Shown: positions 19,901-28,534 of the stretch, piece by piece | Layout of the letters: the number at the start of each line of letters is the position of its first letter | Position numbering within the stretch: the first letter of the stretch is position 1 | Source of the DNA: Actinomyces sp. | GTDB taxonomy: Bacteria > Actinomycetota > Actinomycetes > Actinomycetales > Actinomycetaceae | DNA: 64,000 nt | Assembly (NCBI GenBank): GCA_022649165.1 | Contig: JALCNR010000006.1 | Coordinates: forward strand, 62,001-126,000 | Direction: 5' to 3' | Notes under the pieces: generated by a model | Told to the model about the DNA's origin: nothing | The model's database searches: none | What the model saw: the letters and a program-made list of their open reading frames with translations, nothing else | Position numbers and translations under genes: made by a program

Positions 19901-22693
19901 GCGGTGCTCGACACGGTGCAGGTCGTGGAGCCGGCCGGGTCCGCCGGCGACCAGGCCAGCCAGTACTCGCAGGACTACCCGCTGTGGTTCGACATCACGG
20001 CTCCCGTGGTCGCCCTCTCCGACCCCGCGAACCTCGAGGGGTGCCGGGCCTTCTCTGCGGCCGACAAGGCGGCGGTGGAGGGCAAGATCGTCTGGCTGGA
20101 GTGGACCGACGACGACGCGACGAGGCCCTGCGGATCGGCGACCCGGTGGGACAACGCGTCCGACGCCGGCGCCGTGGGCGTGATCGTGACCTCCGGTTCC
20201 GACCAGTTCGAGGCCGGCATCGCCGGCAACACCTCGATCCCCGGCGCCCAGCTCACGGCCGAGGGCACGCAGGCCCTGCGCCCCGCCCTCGAGGCCGGGA
20301 CACTCGCCGTGCGCCTGGCCACCTCCCTCGCCCAGACGATCCGCATCGAGGACCCCTCCCTGGCGGACGTCATCGGCTCCTTCAGCTCCCGCGGCCTCCA
20401 CGGCAGCGTGGACGACACCATCAAGCCCGACGTCTCCGCCCCCGGGGTCAACGTCTACTCCGCGGCCGTGGGCACGGGCACGGGCGGCACCTCGATGAGC
20501 GGGACGTCGATGGCCTCCCCGCACACCGCGGGCGTCGTGCTGCTCACCCGGCAGGCCCACCCCGACTGGCCGGCTCAGCGCATCAAGGAGGTCGTGATGA
20601 ACACGGCCACCCATGACGTCGTCGACAAGGCGGGCGTCTCGATGTCGACCCTGCGCCAGGGGACGGGCCGCGTCGACGCCGTGCAGGCCACGACGTCCCA
20701 GGTGACCGTCGCCTCGATCGAGAACGGGGCCGCCACCAGCGCCTCCTTCGGCGTCGTCGAGGTGGGCGAGGGCGGCTACACCGCCACGCGCACCCTGGAG
20801 CTGACGAACTCCGGCGCCACCGACCAGACCTACACCGTCGGGTACGACGCGCGCACGGAGACGCCGGGCGCCTCCTTCTCCCTGTCCGCCGACTCCGTGA
20901 CGGTGCCGGCCGGGGGGAGCGCCCAGGTCACGGTCACCCTCTCGGCGCCGGATCCCACCGCCCTGCGCCGGACCATCGACCCGGGCCAGGAGGCCACCCA
21001 GGACACGGACAACCACGTCGCCGACCTCACGGGCGTCGTGACCTTCACTCCGGGGGACGCGGACGCCGGTGCGACCCCGCTGTGGCTGCCCGTGTTCGCC
21101 GCGCCCAAACCGGTGGCGGACACCTCGGCGGAGGCCGCGGAGTTCATCGGCGGGGCGGACTCGGCGACCCTGCCGGTCACGGGAACGCCCCTCGACCAGG
21201 GGGACGCGGCGAGCGGCTACCACAGCCGCGTGACGCCGCTCGTGTTCGGCGGAGACAGCCCGCTCATGGACTTCGACGGCGAGGCCGCGCAGGCCTCCCT
21301 CCAGGGGGTGGACATCCTCCGGTTCGGAGCGGCGTCCACCTCGCCGGCGGAATCCTCGCCCTCGCAGGGCACGCTGGCAGTGGGCATCGAGACGGCCGGC
21401 CCCATCACGGGGCTCGGCGCGACCTCCTACCCGACGGCGGACCTCGACCTCAACGGGGACGGGCGCGACGACTTCATGCTCATGCCCCAGCTGGACTCGG
21501 AGAACGGGTACCGGCCGGTCGTCTACACCATCGACGTCGGGCGCAACGCCGTCGTCGACGTGCAGCCGCTGAACAACCTCTCCTCCCACCCCGGCCAGTG
21601 GGACAACGACACAGTCGTGTACACGACGAGCCTCCAACGGCTCGGCTACACCGACACGACCACGAGCACGACGCTGAGGTACCGGGCGTCCTCCCAGTCG
21701 GTCTACGCTCCGGTGCGCGAGGACGGGACGTCGATCGTCGACCAGACGGCGCGCGTCAGCCTCGACGTCTTCGCGCCGCCCATCTGGTTCGCCACCGCGG
21801 CAGACCAGGATGCGAACCCGACGGCCGTGACCGTCACGTCGGGCTCCTCCGTGGAGGTCCACGCGGGATCGGCGGACTCGGGGAAGATCCTGCTCGTCGA
21901 GCATGACGACGCCACGCACCACCGCACCTCGGTGGTCGAGTGGTCGACGCGTGACGCCGTCAAGCTCGCGATCCTCACCCAGCCCCAGTCGCAGACCGTG
22001 GCCGAGGGCGGCCCCGCCGAGTTCACGGTCGACGCCACGGGCGAGGAACCCTCCTACCAGTGGCAGGAGAGGTCTCCCGGCGGGGAGTGGACGCCGTCCA
22101 CGGCCGAGGGCGCGGCCACGGCGACGCTGACGGTCCCGGGCGACACGGCCCTGAGCGGACACCAGTTCCGCGTCGTGGTCTCCGACGCCTCGGGGTCGCT
22201 GACCTCCGACGCCGCGACGCTGACGGTGGTCGCCGAGGGGATGAGGGTGCCCGCGGTCACGCTGTCGCCCGACGTGGCGCGCGCGGGCGACGAGGTCACG
22301 CTCAGCGGCGCCGACTTCACGCCGGACTCCGCGGTGACGCTCGACATCGGCCCCGACGGCGTCGAACTCCAGGCGGCCACCACCGACGCCGCGGGCGCCT
22401 TCACGGTGACGTTCATCGTGCCCGAGGGGCTCGACGTGGGCGACCACACGGTGACGGCGACCGACGCGCAGGGCCTGGTCGCCAGGGCTTCGCTGAGGAT
22501 CGCCGCAGGCGAGGGAGGGACGCTCCCGTCGGAGCCCGGCCAGTCGGGCGGCGCGCAGGACACCGGAGCGGTGCGCGGTCTGGCCGTGACGGGCGGGACC
22601 GCCGCCCTGGCCGGGTCGCTTGCGCTGGCCCTGCTCGTCGCCGGCGCCGTGCTCGTCCGGCGTCGCGAGAGGGGGACGGCGCCCCGCCACTGA
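16958..22693 (+). CDS. Giant cell-wall-anchored S8 subtilisin-like protease with LAVTG sorting signal
   Basis: 1,911 aa. The N-terminal signal peptide (about residues 1-32, ending AFAA) is followed by a Pro/Ala/Glu-rich stretch, Ig-like repeats (about 140-540), a second linker and an I9-like prosegment. The catalytic domain has D756 (VIDTGLDYTHADF), H836 (GGHGTHVAG), oxyanion N954 (SAGNSG) and S1184 (SGTSMASPH). A PA domain is inserted between N954 and S1184. A Fn3-like domain, an Ig-like domain ('YQWQER...') and a final beta domain follow. The C-terminus has LAVTG (1875-1879), a hydrophobic helix and RRRERG, matching the LAxTG signal of class E sortases; no sortase gene is in the window. It is a second S8 protease beside the one at the left edge and could degrade host proteins (inference). 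A GGAG lies just before the ATG at 16958. Confidence 0.93.
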   Translation: MAMPHARSVRALAASVAVALAGVLTPVGAFAADPSPDPSPDAPTAAAPEEPVPAESASGAETSAEPAPADPTPVPSAPAQSGDEGGAGESGGSDAAQKPAYTTASGAVAVERNTIKVGTSAADMRTVVPTRARSASTVPYLLSVTLDPPTINNYDYFAVGVTLTATGLGAGERAIITDTSPSGDVHTFDPVTADASGTVTTTVMRRDRVDPEVGAHLIEITADSGSMGGASLDVTLSERLNAKAQATPSTTDVVSYHDTPVTIDGSGFTPGEWVSVHVTTPDGSTGLVSDDVAADAQGKVRYVVQAGSAAVDPGQWTITILGMESTRNGIATYFVKENPDAHQVGTIDVPTQPVSPDQFDQDGVPFTAHGLPAFGLFDLSIRNAHGNDYSVGRYRANGDGEWSDAIYSAGADAGTYTLRLDNVDTADWTTASFTVTEEDGSVPEAPTLVVDPPTVSDTDLMDGGIDVTGTGYQPGELVELTLRDKYQKKMDLDHRVIDAKQADDRGAVSFHVQADARPEAGQWTVIVAGVLYDALTQRAALTVTSADAGDGSGDAGQSGGAPQPGGGTGEAEPDPDTGSAPADGDLPAQEPQTPALAATDAPHAYFVRTSGEGALAYDVREQGARAQLKGVSRTASQRVQILQGTLNRIEEAATDLDDESSVLYRSVWTVPGVAVQTTAQVAAELADRPDVVSVRPIVTKTLVEPVDGGDAEGDSTSPTGSDTPANGPSDLLTGAWKTWTGSGGYTGEGQVIAVIDTGLDYTHADFGGPDTSGRLWSQVGAQHAGDAMQPEWYDPSVVIPGWDFVGAAYDADASSSSYHPIAKPDANPIDGPGGGHGTHVAGTAIGRGVNADGTTFAGDYTTLTQAQVSAMKVAPGAAPGAKVIPLKVFGDGGGSTDLTGAALDYVGKLLASGQQVDAINLSLGSAFGAADDPDNDLIQVLSDQGVVPVISAGNSGDITDVGGSPGTAQAALTVAASASGAAVLDTVQVVEPAGSAGDQASQYSQDYPLWFDITAPVVALSDPANLEGCRAFSAADKAAVEGKIVWLEWTDDDATRPCGSATRWDNASDAGAVGVIVTSGSDQFEAGIAGNTSIPGAQLTAEGTQALRPALEAGTLAVRLATSLAQTIRIEDPSLADVIGSFSSRGLHGSVDDTIKPDVSAPGVNVYSAAVGTGTGGTSMSGTSMASPHTAGVVLLTRQAHPDWPAQRIKEVVMNTATHDVVDKAGVSMSTLRQGTGRVDAVQATTSQVTVASIENGAATSASFGVVEVGEGGYTATRTLELTNSGATDQTYTVGYDARTETPGASFSLSADSVTVPAGGSAQVTVTLSAPDPTALRRTIDPGQEATQDTDNHVADLTGVVTFTPGDADAGATPLWLPVFAAPKPVADTSAEAAEFIGGADSATLPVTGTPLDQGDAASGYHSRVTPLVFGGDSPLMDFDGEAAQASLQGVDILRFGAASTSPAESSPSQGTLAVGIETAGPITGLGATSYPTADLDLNGDGRDDFMLMPQLDSENGYRPVVYTIDVGRNAVVDVQPLNNLSSHPGQWDNDTVVYTTSLQRLGYTDTTTSTTLRYRASSQSVYAPVREDGTSIVDQTARVSLDVFAPPIWFATAADQDANPTAVTVTSGSSVEVHAGSADSGKILLVEHDDATHHRTSVVEWSTRDAVKLAILTQPQSQTVAEGGPAEFTVDATGEEPSYQWQERSPGGEWTPSTAEGAATATLTVPGDTALSGHQFRVVVSDASGSLTSDAATLTVVAEGMRVPAVTLSPDVARAGDEVTLSGADFTPDSAVTLDIGPDGVELQAATTDAAGAFTVTFIVPEGLDVGDHTVTATDAQGLVARASLRIAAGEGGTLPSEPGQSGGAQDTGAVRGLAVTGGTAALAGSLALALLVAGAVLVRRRERGTAPRH

Positions 22694-22707
22694 CGCGGGC
22701 GTGAGAG

Positions 22708-22747
22708 GGCCCCGGGGGGCGCGCCGTTGGGCGCGCCCCCCGGGGCC
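22708..22747. terminator. Perfect 18-bp hairpin terminator after the LAVTG protease
   Basis: The arm at 22708-22725 pairs perfectly with 22730-22747 around a GTTG loop. The stem is all G/C and has no T-tract. It stands between the protease gene and the convergent isochorismatase pseudogene. Confidence 0.8.
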
Positions 22748-22786
22748 TCATCCGCAGCGGGCCGGCCGGGACCCGGCCGGCCCGGC

Positions 22787-23352
22787 TCAATCGGCGTCGG
22801 CTGAGAAAGAGACGTCGGCCGCGCTGAGGACGCGCGCCGTGCGCCCCGGTGCCGCCTGGAAGCTCCAGTAGAGATTCGTGTGCGCGATCACCTGGCCGAC
22901 CGGTGGGGCTCCCCACGCGGTCTTCTCCTGGGCCGTGTGCGCGTCGGAGACCAGGGTGACGTCGTAGCCGCGCGTGAAGGCGCCGTGGATCGTCGACCGG
23001 ACGCAGGCGTCGGTCTCCGCCCCCCGCGACGACGAGGCGGCCGACACCGAGCTCGGCGAGGACGGCTTCCAGGCCCGTGCCCTCGAAAGCGTCGCCGTAG
23101 CGCTTCGGGATGAGCGCCTCGGAGCCGCGTCGCACCAGTTCGGGGACGTACCGCAACCCCTCGCTGCCCTCGGCGAGGTCGTCGCCGCAATGCTGCACCC
23201 ACACGGCCGGCGCGCCCCAGCGGCCCGGGCCTTGTCGAGGAGCGCCCGATGCGTCCGACGACCGCATCCCGCGCGTAGGCGTCCCGGACGACGTCGTTCT
23301 GGACGTCGATGACCACCAGGGCCGTCCTCGGGCGATCAGCCAACGTCGTCAT
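22787..23352 (-). pseudogene. Frameshifted isochorismatase-family hydrolase
   Basis: Pieces of one cysteine hydrolase can be read in order but in different frames. From ATG 23352 come 'TALVVIDVQNDVV' (catalytic Asp) and 'DAVVGRI'. Near 23246 the frame moves to 'LLDKARAAGA'. At about 23211-23214 an extra CG pair moves it to 'PAVWVQHCGDDLAEGS'. At the C6 run 23020-23025 (G6 in the coding sense) it moves again to 'ETDACVRST' (catalytic Cys) and on to the stop at 22787. At least three independent lesions therefore interrupt a gene of about 185 codons. Surrounding genes are intact, which argues for true decay rather than generally poor sequence, but homopolymer errors cannot be excluded. Confidence 0.8.
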
Positions 23353-23452
23353 TCGGTGTCCTTCCCCGTGAGGCGCCCGAACCGGGGCGCGCGCGAACCG
23401 GAGGAGCCGCGCCGGTACCACCTGGGCGTCCCGACGTGGCACCCTTGGAGGG

Positions 23453-25168
23453 ATGACCACGAACGCACCGCACGACGACCCCGCCGCACCTCCCAGCACA
23501 CCAGCCAACCCGGCCGACGCCCCCGCGGACCCGGACCGCGAGGCGGAGGCAGGCCGATCCCCCCAGGCGCCGGCCCTGTCCGGGCAGACCGAGGTCGCGG
23601 TCCTGCTGGGCAACGCGCAGCGCGCCTTCGCCGGGCTGCCGCCGGAGATCACCCGGCTCGGCCACCTCTTCGACGACGCGGGCGAGGAGATCGCGCTGGT
23701 CGGCGGCCCGGTGCGCGACGCGTTCCTGGGAGCGGCCCCCCACGACTTCGACCTCGCGACCTCCGCCCGCCCTGAGCGCACCGAGGAGCTCCTGCGGCGG
23801 TGGGGGGCCTCGACATGGGACATCGGGCGGCAGTTCGGGACCATCGGCGGGCACCGCCATGGCCTCGACGTGGAGATCACGACCTACCGCGCGGACCAGT
23901 ACGAGAAGGGCTCCCGCAAGCCGGAGGTCACCTACGGCGACACGCTGGAGGGCGACCTCGCCCGCCGCGACTTCACCGTCAACGCCATGGCGATGCGGCT
24001 GCCGCAGATGGCGCTGGTGGATCCGCACCACGGGCTGGAGGACCTGGCGGCCGGGCGGCTGCGCACGCCCGTCGGCGCCGAGCAGTCCTTCGACGACGAC
24101 CCGCTGCGCATCATGAGGGCGGCGCGTTTCGCCTCCCAGCTGGGCATCGACGTGGACTGGGACGTCATGGAGGCGATGGGGGCGATGGCCGGGCGCCTGC
24201 GGATCGTCTCCGCTGAACGCATCCGCGCCGAGCTGGAGCGGCTGATGGTCGGCGCCCACCCCCGCCGCGGACTGGAGTTGATGGTCCACACGGGTGTCGC
24301 CGCCGTCGTGCTGCCGGAGTTCGCGGCGTTGGTGGACACCCGCGACGAGCACCGTCGGCACAAGGACGTCTACGAGCACACCCTGACCGTCCTGGACCAG
24401 GCGATCGCGCTGGAGACGGACGCGGGGGGCCCGGTTCCCCGGCCGGACCTCGTGCTGCGCCTGGCCGCGATCATGCACGACGTCGGCAAACCGGCGACGC
24501 GCCGCTTCGAGCCCGATGGCACGGTGACCTTCCACCACCACGACGTCGTGGGAGCGAAGCTCACGCGCAAGCGGCTGCGGGCCCTGCGCTTCGACGCGCG
24601 CACCGTCGACGCCGTCGCGAAGCTGGTCGGCCTGCACCTGCGCTTCCACGGGTACGGGGAGGCCGGGTGGTCGGACTCCGCGGTGCGCCGCTACGTCACG
24701 GACGCCGGCGATCAGCTGGAGCGCCTCCACCGCCTGACCCGCGCGGACTGCACGACGCGCAACCGCCGCAAGGCGATGCAGCTGGCGGCCGCCTATGACG
24801 ACCTCGAGCAGCGCATCGCCCGGCTGCGAGAACAGGAGCAGCTCGACGCCATCCGCCCGGACCTGGACGGCGCGCAGATCATGGAGATCCTCGGCGTGGG
24901 CCCGGGCCCGGTCGTCGGATTCGTCCACGGCCACCTCATGGAGGTGCGGATGGAGCGCGGCCCCATCGGCCCCGAGGCGGCCCGCGAGGAGCTGCTCGCG
25001 TGGTGGGCGGGCGAGGACGTCCAGGAGAGGGCCCGCGCCCTCGTCGCCGAGCAGGCGAAGTGGCAGGCGGTGGTCGACGCGAAGAAGGCGCGCAAGGCCC
25101 GCGCGCGCCAGGAGCGCGAGCCGGACCGGGCCGCCGATCCCGGGGGCCCGGAGCCCGGCGGGCGATGA
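23453..25168 (+). CDS. cca: CCA tRNA nucleotidyltransferase / poly(A) polymerase family
   Basis: 571 aa. Adds or repairs the 3' CCA of tRNAs. The nucleotidyltransferase head has 'LVGGPVRDAFLG' (about residue 82) and the metal-binding 'HDFDLAT'. 'ARRDFTVNAMA' and 'DDPLRIMRAARFASQLG' are class II CCA-enzyme signatures, and an HD domain follows ('IMHDVGKPATRR', near residue 342). The first ~45 residues are a Pro/Ala-rich extension not needed by the family, so the ATG at 23453, which has GGAGGG directly against it, is uncertain. The C-terminal tail is Arg/Lys-rich. Housekeeping gene; in many actinobacteria it lies near the replication origin. Confidence 0.93.
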   Translation: MTTNAPHDDPAAPPSTPANPADAPADPDREAEAGRSPQAPALSGQTEVAVLLGNAQRAFAGLPPEITRLGHLFDDAGEEIALVGGPVRDAFLGAAPHDFDLATSARPERTEELLRRWGASTWDIGRQFGTIGGHRHGLDVEITTYRADQYEKGSRKPEVTYGDTLEGDLARRDFTVNAMAMRLPQMALVDPHHGLEDLAAGRLRTPVGAEQSFDDDPLRIMRAARFASQLGIDVDWDVMEAMGAMAGRLRIVSAERIRAELERLMVGAHPRRGLELMVHTGVAAVVLPEFAALVDTRDEHRRHKDVYEHTLTVLDQAIALETDAGGPVPRPDLVLRLAAIMHDVGKPATRRFEPDGTVTFHHHDVVGAKLTRKRLRALRFDARTVDAVAKLVGLHLRFHGYGEAGWSDSAVRRYVTDAGDQLERLHRLTRADCTTRNRRKAMQLAAAYDDLEQRIARLREQEQLDAIRPDLDGAQIMEILGVGPGPVVGFVHGHLMEVRMERGPIGPEAAREELLAWWAGEDVQERARALVAEQAKWQAVVDAKKARKARARQEREPDRAADPGGPEPGGR

Positions 25169-25346
25169 CCGGGCCACGCGGCGGCGCCGTGTCCTGAGTG
25201 CGCCGGACCTGCGATCCCGCGCTGCCGGTGGGGTTCGCATGCGGACATGACGCCGAGCGCGGGGTTGGCGGCCGGATCCGGCCCCCGGGACCCCTCGGAT
25301 CGCGTTGAACCCCGCCGACGGCGTCGCCGCCTGCCGCCGGGCGTCG

Positions 25347-26876
25347 TCAGCGCGAGGCCGCCGCCGGCGCGGATCCCTCCCCGGCGATGATCGCCCCGTA
25401 CGTCTCCTCGAAGCGAGCGCGCAGATCGTCGTAGTAGGCGCGCTGGGACGGATCGGGGAGGGCGGCGGGCGTGCGCTCGGGCTCCGCGAAGGAGCCGCCC
25501 GGGTCGACGACGGACAGCGCCATCATCGCCGTGCCGCGCATCGTCATCCGCTTCATGTCGACGATGTCCATCGGGAAGCCGAGCGCCTGCGTGACGACAT
25601 CAAGGACCGGCGCGTAGTGGTGCGTCACGCCGCCGGAGGCCAGGATCCGCTCGATGGCGGGATCGACGGCGCGGAGTTGCTCGAAGATCCGGGCGTAGGA
25701 CACGGCCAGCCCCTCGGCGGCTCCCCGCCACATCTCGAGCGCTCCGGTCGCGGCGGAGACCCCCGTGATGACGGCCCGCGCGCCTCCCGCCCAGCCGGTC
25801 GCGCGCTCCCCGGTGAGGAAGGGCAGCACCAGGGGCGTCCCAGGCACCGGGTTGCCTCGCAGCGCCACGTCCAACAGCCCCGCGTCGACAGGCGCCATCG
25901 TCTGCTCCAGCCACGTCATCACGCGACCGACGTCGTTGAGCGCCCCGCCGACGATCGACTGCCGGCGCGACACCCGGTAGGCCCACAGCCCGGGGGGCAG
26001 TTCGTCCGGCGTCCCGTCCACGATGACCCGCATGGCGCCCGAGGTCGCGGCCGACAGAGCGACGGTCTGCGCGGAGGTCGCGCCCACGCCCAGGTTCGAG
26101 GCGTACCCGTCCGGGACCGCCGGGAACCACGCGGCGCCCTCCAGCGCGGGCCACCGCCTGGCCACCCCGGCCCGGGACCCGGGCGCCACCGGCTGGTCCG
26201 GGTCCGCCATCGGCGCGTACTGCTCGCGGCGCGTGCCCGTCGCCTCCAGCAGGTCCGCATCCAGGTCGCAGGTGGCCCGGTCGAGCATCCCGGTCCAGGC
26301 CATCGTCGAGGTCGCCGCCGCCTCCACGCCGGCCAGCCGCGTGTAGACGTATTCGCCCACGGACACGAAGCGCGTCGTCGCCGCGAACACGCCGGGCCGG
26401 GTGCGCGCCAGCCAGAGCAGCCGGGGCGGGTGGTAGCTCGTGTGCAGGCGGGCGCCGACGGCCTGGTGGACGGCCGCCTCGTCCAGTTCGGCGCGCAGGC
26501 GCGCCAGGTCCCCCACCGAGCGCGAGTCCGCGTAGGTGAGACACGGCGTCAGCGCCTCGCCGTCCGGCCCGACGCAGATCAGGGACGACGCGAAGGTGTC
26601 CAGCGCGACCGCCGCGATCGCGCCGCGCCCCAGCCCGTCGACGGCGCGCGTGATGACGTCCGCCACCTCGCCGGCGACCTGGTCGGCGTCGATCTCCGAG
26701 GTGCCGTCCGCGCCCTCGCGGAACAGGTGGTCGACCTTCGCGGTGCGACCCCTCACCGGCCGCGCCTGCGCGTCGTACACGGCGGCGCGGGTGGATGTCG
26801 ACCCGATGTCCATCGCCAGGACCAGCGGCGCGGCGGCCTTCTTCGGGGCGACGGCGGTGGCGGTCTGCTCGCTCAT
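25347..26876 (-). CDS. gntK: Gluconokinase-type FGGY carbohydrate kinase
   Basis: 509 aa. ATP-dependent sugar kinase, probably making 6-phosphogluconate from gluconate. The N-terminal phosphate loop 'LAMDIGSTSTRAAVYD' and the C-terminal FGGY segment 'ERILASGGVTHHYAPVLDVV' with 'RGTAMMALSVV' define the family; length is normal. It lies 46 bp downstream of the GntP-type permease and across from gnd, which supports gluconate rather than xylulose or glycerol. ATG at 26876 with CAGGAGC about 10 nt upstream. Confidence 0.88.
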   Translation of the reverse strand: MSEQTATAVAPKKAAAPLVLAMDIGSTSTRAAVYDAQARPVRGRTAKVDHLFREGADGTSEIDADQVAGEVADVITRAVDGLGRGAIAAVALDTFASSLICVGPDGEALTPCLTYADSRSVGDLARLRAELDEAAVHQAVGARLHTSYHPPRLLWLARTRPGVFAATTRFVSVGEYVYTRLAGVEAAATSTMAWTGMLDRATCDLDADLLEATGTRREQYAPMADPDQPVAPGSRAGVARRWPALEGAAWFPAVPDGYASNLGVGATSAQTVALSAATSGAMRVIVDGTPDELPPGLWAYRVSRRQSIVGGALNDVGRVMTWLEQTMAPVDAGLLDVALRGNPVPGTPLVLPFLTGERATGWAGGARAVITGVSAATGALEMWRGAAEGLAVSYARIFEQLRAVDPAIERILASGGVTHHYAPVLDVVTQALGFPMDIVDMKRMTMRGTAMMALSVVDPGGSFAEPERTPAALPDPSQRAYYDDLRARFEETYGAIIAGEGSAPAAASR

Positions 26877-26922
26877 GATGCGGATGCTCCTGTGGAATGG
26901 GGGAGGTGCGGATGCCGACCGT

Positions 26923-28323
26923 CTAGACGATGAGGCCGAGGATCAGGACGCCTGCCAGCCCGACCACGGAGACGGCGCACTCCATGAGGGACCACGTCTT
27001 GAAGGTCTGCCCGACGGTCATTCCGAAGTACTCCTTGACCAGCCAGAACCCGGCGTCGTTGACGTGGGAGAGGAACACGGATCCGGCGCCGATCGCCAGG
27101 ACCAGCAGAGCGACCTCGCCGGAGGGGAGACCCGCCGCCAGGGGCGCCATGATGCCGGAGGCGGTGACGGTGGCGACCGTGGCGGACCCGGTCGCGACGC
27201 GAATGAGGACCGCGACCAGCCAGCCGGCCACCAGCACCGGGATGCCGGAGGAGGCGATGCCCTCGCCGATCACGCCGCCGACGCCGGACTCGATGAGGGT
27301 CTCCTTGAAGCCGCCGCCGGCGCCCACGATCAGCAGGATGCCGGCCACCGGCCCGAACGCGGACCCTGTGAGGTCGCCGACCTTCCTCAGCCCCATCCCG
27401 AGCGACAGGCCCAGGACGGCCATCGCGTACAGCGAGGTGATGAGCAGGGCCTGCAGGGGCGTCCCGATCCAGTACAGGGCCTTCCCCCACGTCGTCTCCT
27501 CCCCGCCGAGAGTCTCCACGAGCGTGCGCAGCAGCATGAGGACCACCGGCATGAGGACCACGGACAGGGAGACCCCGAAGGAGGGCCGCCTGGTCCCGGC
27601 CTCGGCCTGGCCCGACGCGGTGAACGCCTCGGGAGCCTGGATCGGCACCCACGCCGACATCGGCCGGGCCAGCACCGGCCCGGCGATGATGACGGTGGGG
27701 ATCGCGACGATCAGGCCGAATCCGAGGGTCTGGCCGATATTGGCGCCGAGCGCGTCGATCGCGATGAGGGGACCGGGGTGGGGAGGGACCAGCCCGTGCA
27801 GGGCGGACAGGCCGGCCAGGGCCGGGATCCCGACCCGGATGACGGGCTGCCTGGCGCGTCTGGCGACCATCATGACGATCGGGATCAGCAGGACGACGCC
27901 GACCTCGAAGAACAGGGGGATGCCGATGATGAAGGCGGCGGCGGCCATCGCCCAGGGTAGTCGCCGGGCCGGGGTGGCGCCGACAATGGTGTCGACGATC
28001 TCGTCGGCGGCCCCGGACTGGGTGAGGAACCGGCCGATGACGGCGCCCAGCGCGATGAGGACGCCGACGCCGGACAGGGTGTCGCCGATGCCCGTGGTGA
28101 ACGCGGTGAAGGAGTTCTCGAACCCCATGTCCGCCGCGACCGCCATCACGGCGGAGCCCAGCATCAGGGCGAAGAACGGGTGCATCCGCACCCACACGAT
28201 CAGCACGACGATCACGGCGATCGCAGCGACCGCCGCCGCGACCAGCTGCGCCGTCGAGGCCGAGGGCTCGGCGGCTTCCGCCATCGGGCTCAGGGCGGGG
28301 AGCACAGATGCGAAGGTGACCAC
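26923..28323 (-). CDS. gntP: GntP-family gluconate:H+ symporter
   Basis: 466 aa, about 12-14 membrane helices. Proton-coupled uptake of gluconate or related hexonates. GntP features include 'MGFENSFTAFTTGIGDTLSGVG', 'GLVPPHPGPLIAID' and 'GAGSVFLSHVNDAGFWLV'. The start is set at GTG 28323 because GGAGGT (28330-28335) stands 6 nt upstream; an earlier ATG at 28389 in the same frame lacks this. First gene of the gntP-gntK operon, divergent from gnd across about 210 bp that should hold promoters and any Gnt operator. Confidence 0.92.
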   Translation of the reverse strand: MVTFASVLPALSPMAEAAEPSASTAQLVAAAVAAIAVIVVLIVWVRMHPFFALMLGSAVMAVAADMGFENSFTAFTTGIGDTLSGVGVLIALGAVIGRFLTQSGAADEIVDTIVGATPARRLPWAMAAAAFIIGIPLFFEVGVVLLIPIVMMVARRARQPVIRVGIPALAGLSALHGLVPPHPGPLIAIDALGANIGQTLGFGLIVAIPTVIIAGPVLARPMSAWVPIQAPEAFTASGQAEAGTRRPSFGVSLSVVLMPVVLMLLRTLVETLGGEETTWGKALYWIGTPLQALLITSLYAMAVLGLSLGMGLRKVGDLTGSAFGPVAGILLIVGAGGGFKETLIESGVGGVIGEGIASSGIPVLVAGWLVAVLIRVATGSATVATVTASGIMAPLAAGLPSGEVALLVLAIGAGSVFLSHVNDAGFWLVKEYFGMTVGQTFKTWSLMECAVSVVGLAGVLILGLIV

Positions 28324-28534
28324 GGTGCGACCTCCATGACGGGACAAGCAGCCTATGACGACGGTAACACCGCAGGGGTGCGGGTTCAACGAGGATTCGC
28401 TCGCGCGAGCGCCCGCCCCCGCGCCCCGCCCGCCGGCCGACGGGCCGTCGGCGCATCTCTGGTCACCGGCGTCGCCCTCGTCCTAGGCTGGGGTCGTACA
28501 CACCTGCCACCCGCCCACGAGAGGGACGACCGCC
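28324..28534. promoter_or_regulatory. Divergent gntP / gnd promoter region
   Basis: On the minus strand TTGAAC followed by TTACCG-like sequence about 16 nt later could serve gntP. On the plus strand TAGGCT (28484-28489) is a -10-like box for gnd. The palindromic GCTCGCGCGAGC (about 28400-28411) sits between them and is a possible operator. No Gnt regulator gene is adjacent. Confidence 0.35.

Noticed and set aside
19181..22690. 1,169-codon antisense frame opposite the LAVTG protease
   Set aside because: Composition is that of a GC-driven shadow frame; no domain recognisable, while the + strand frame has all protease motifs.
25169..25346. Terminator or small RNA between cca and gntK
   Set aside because: Only short, imperfect GC-rich inverted repeats are present; none is strong enough to call.
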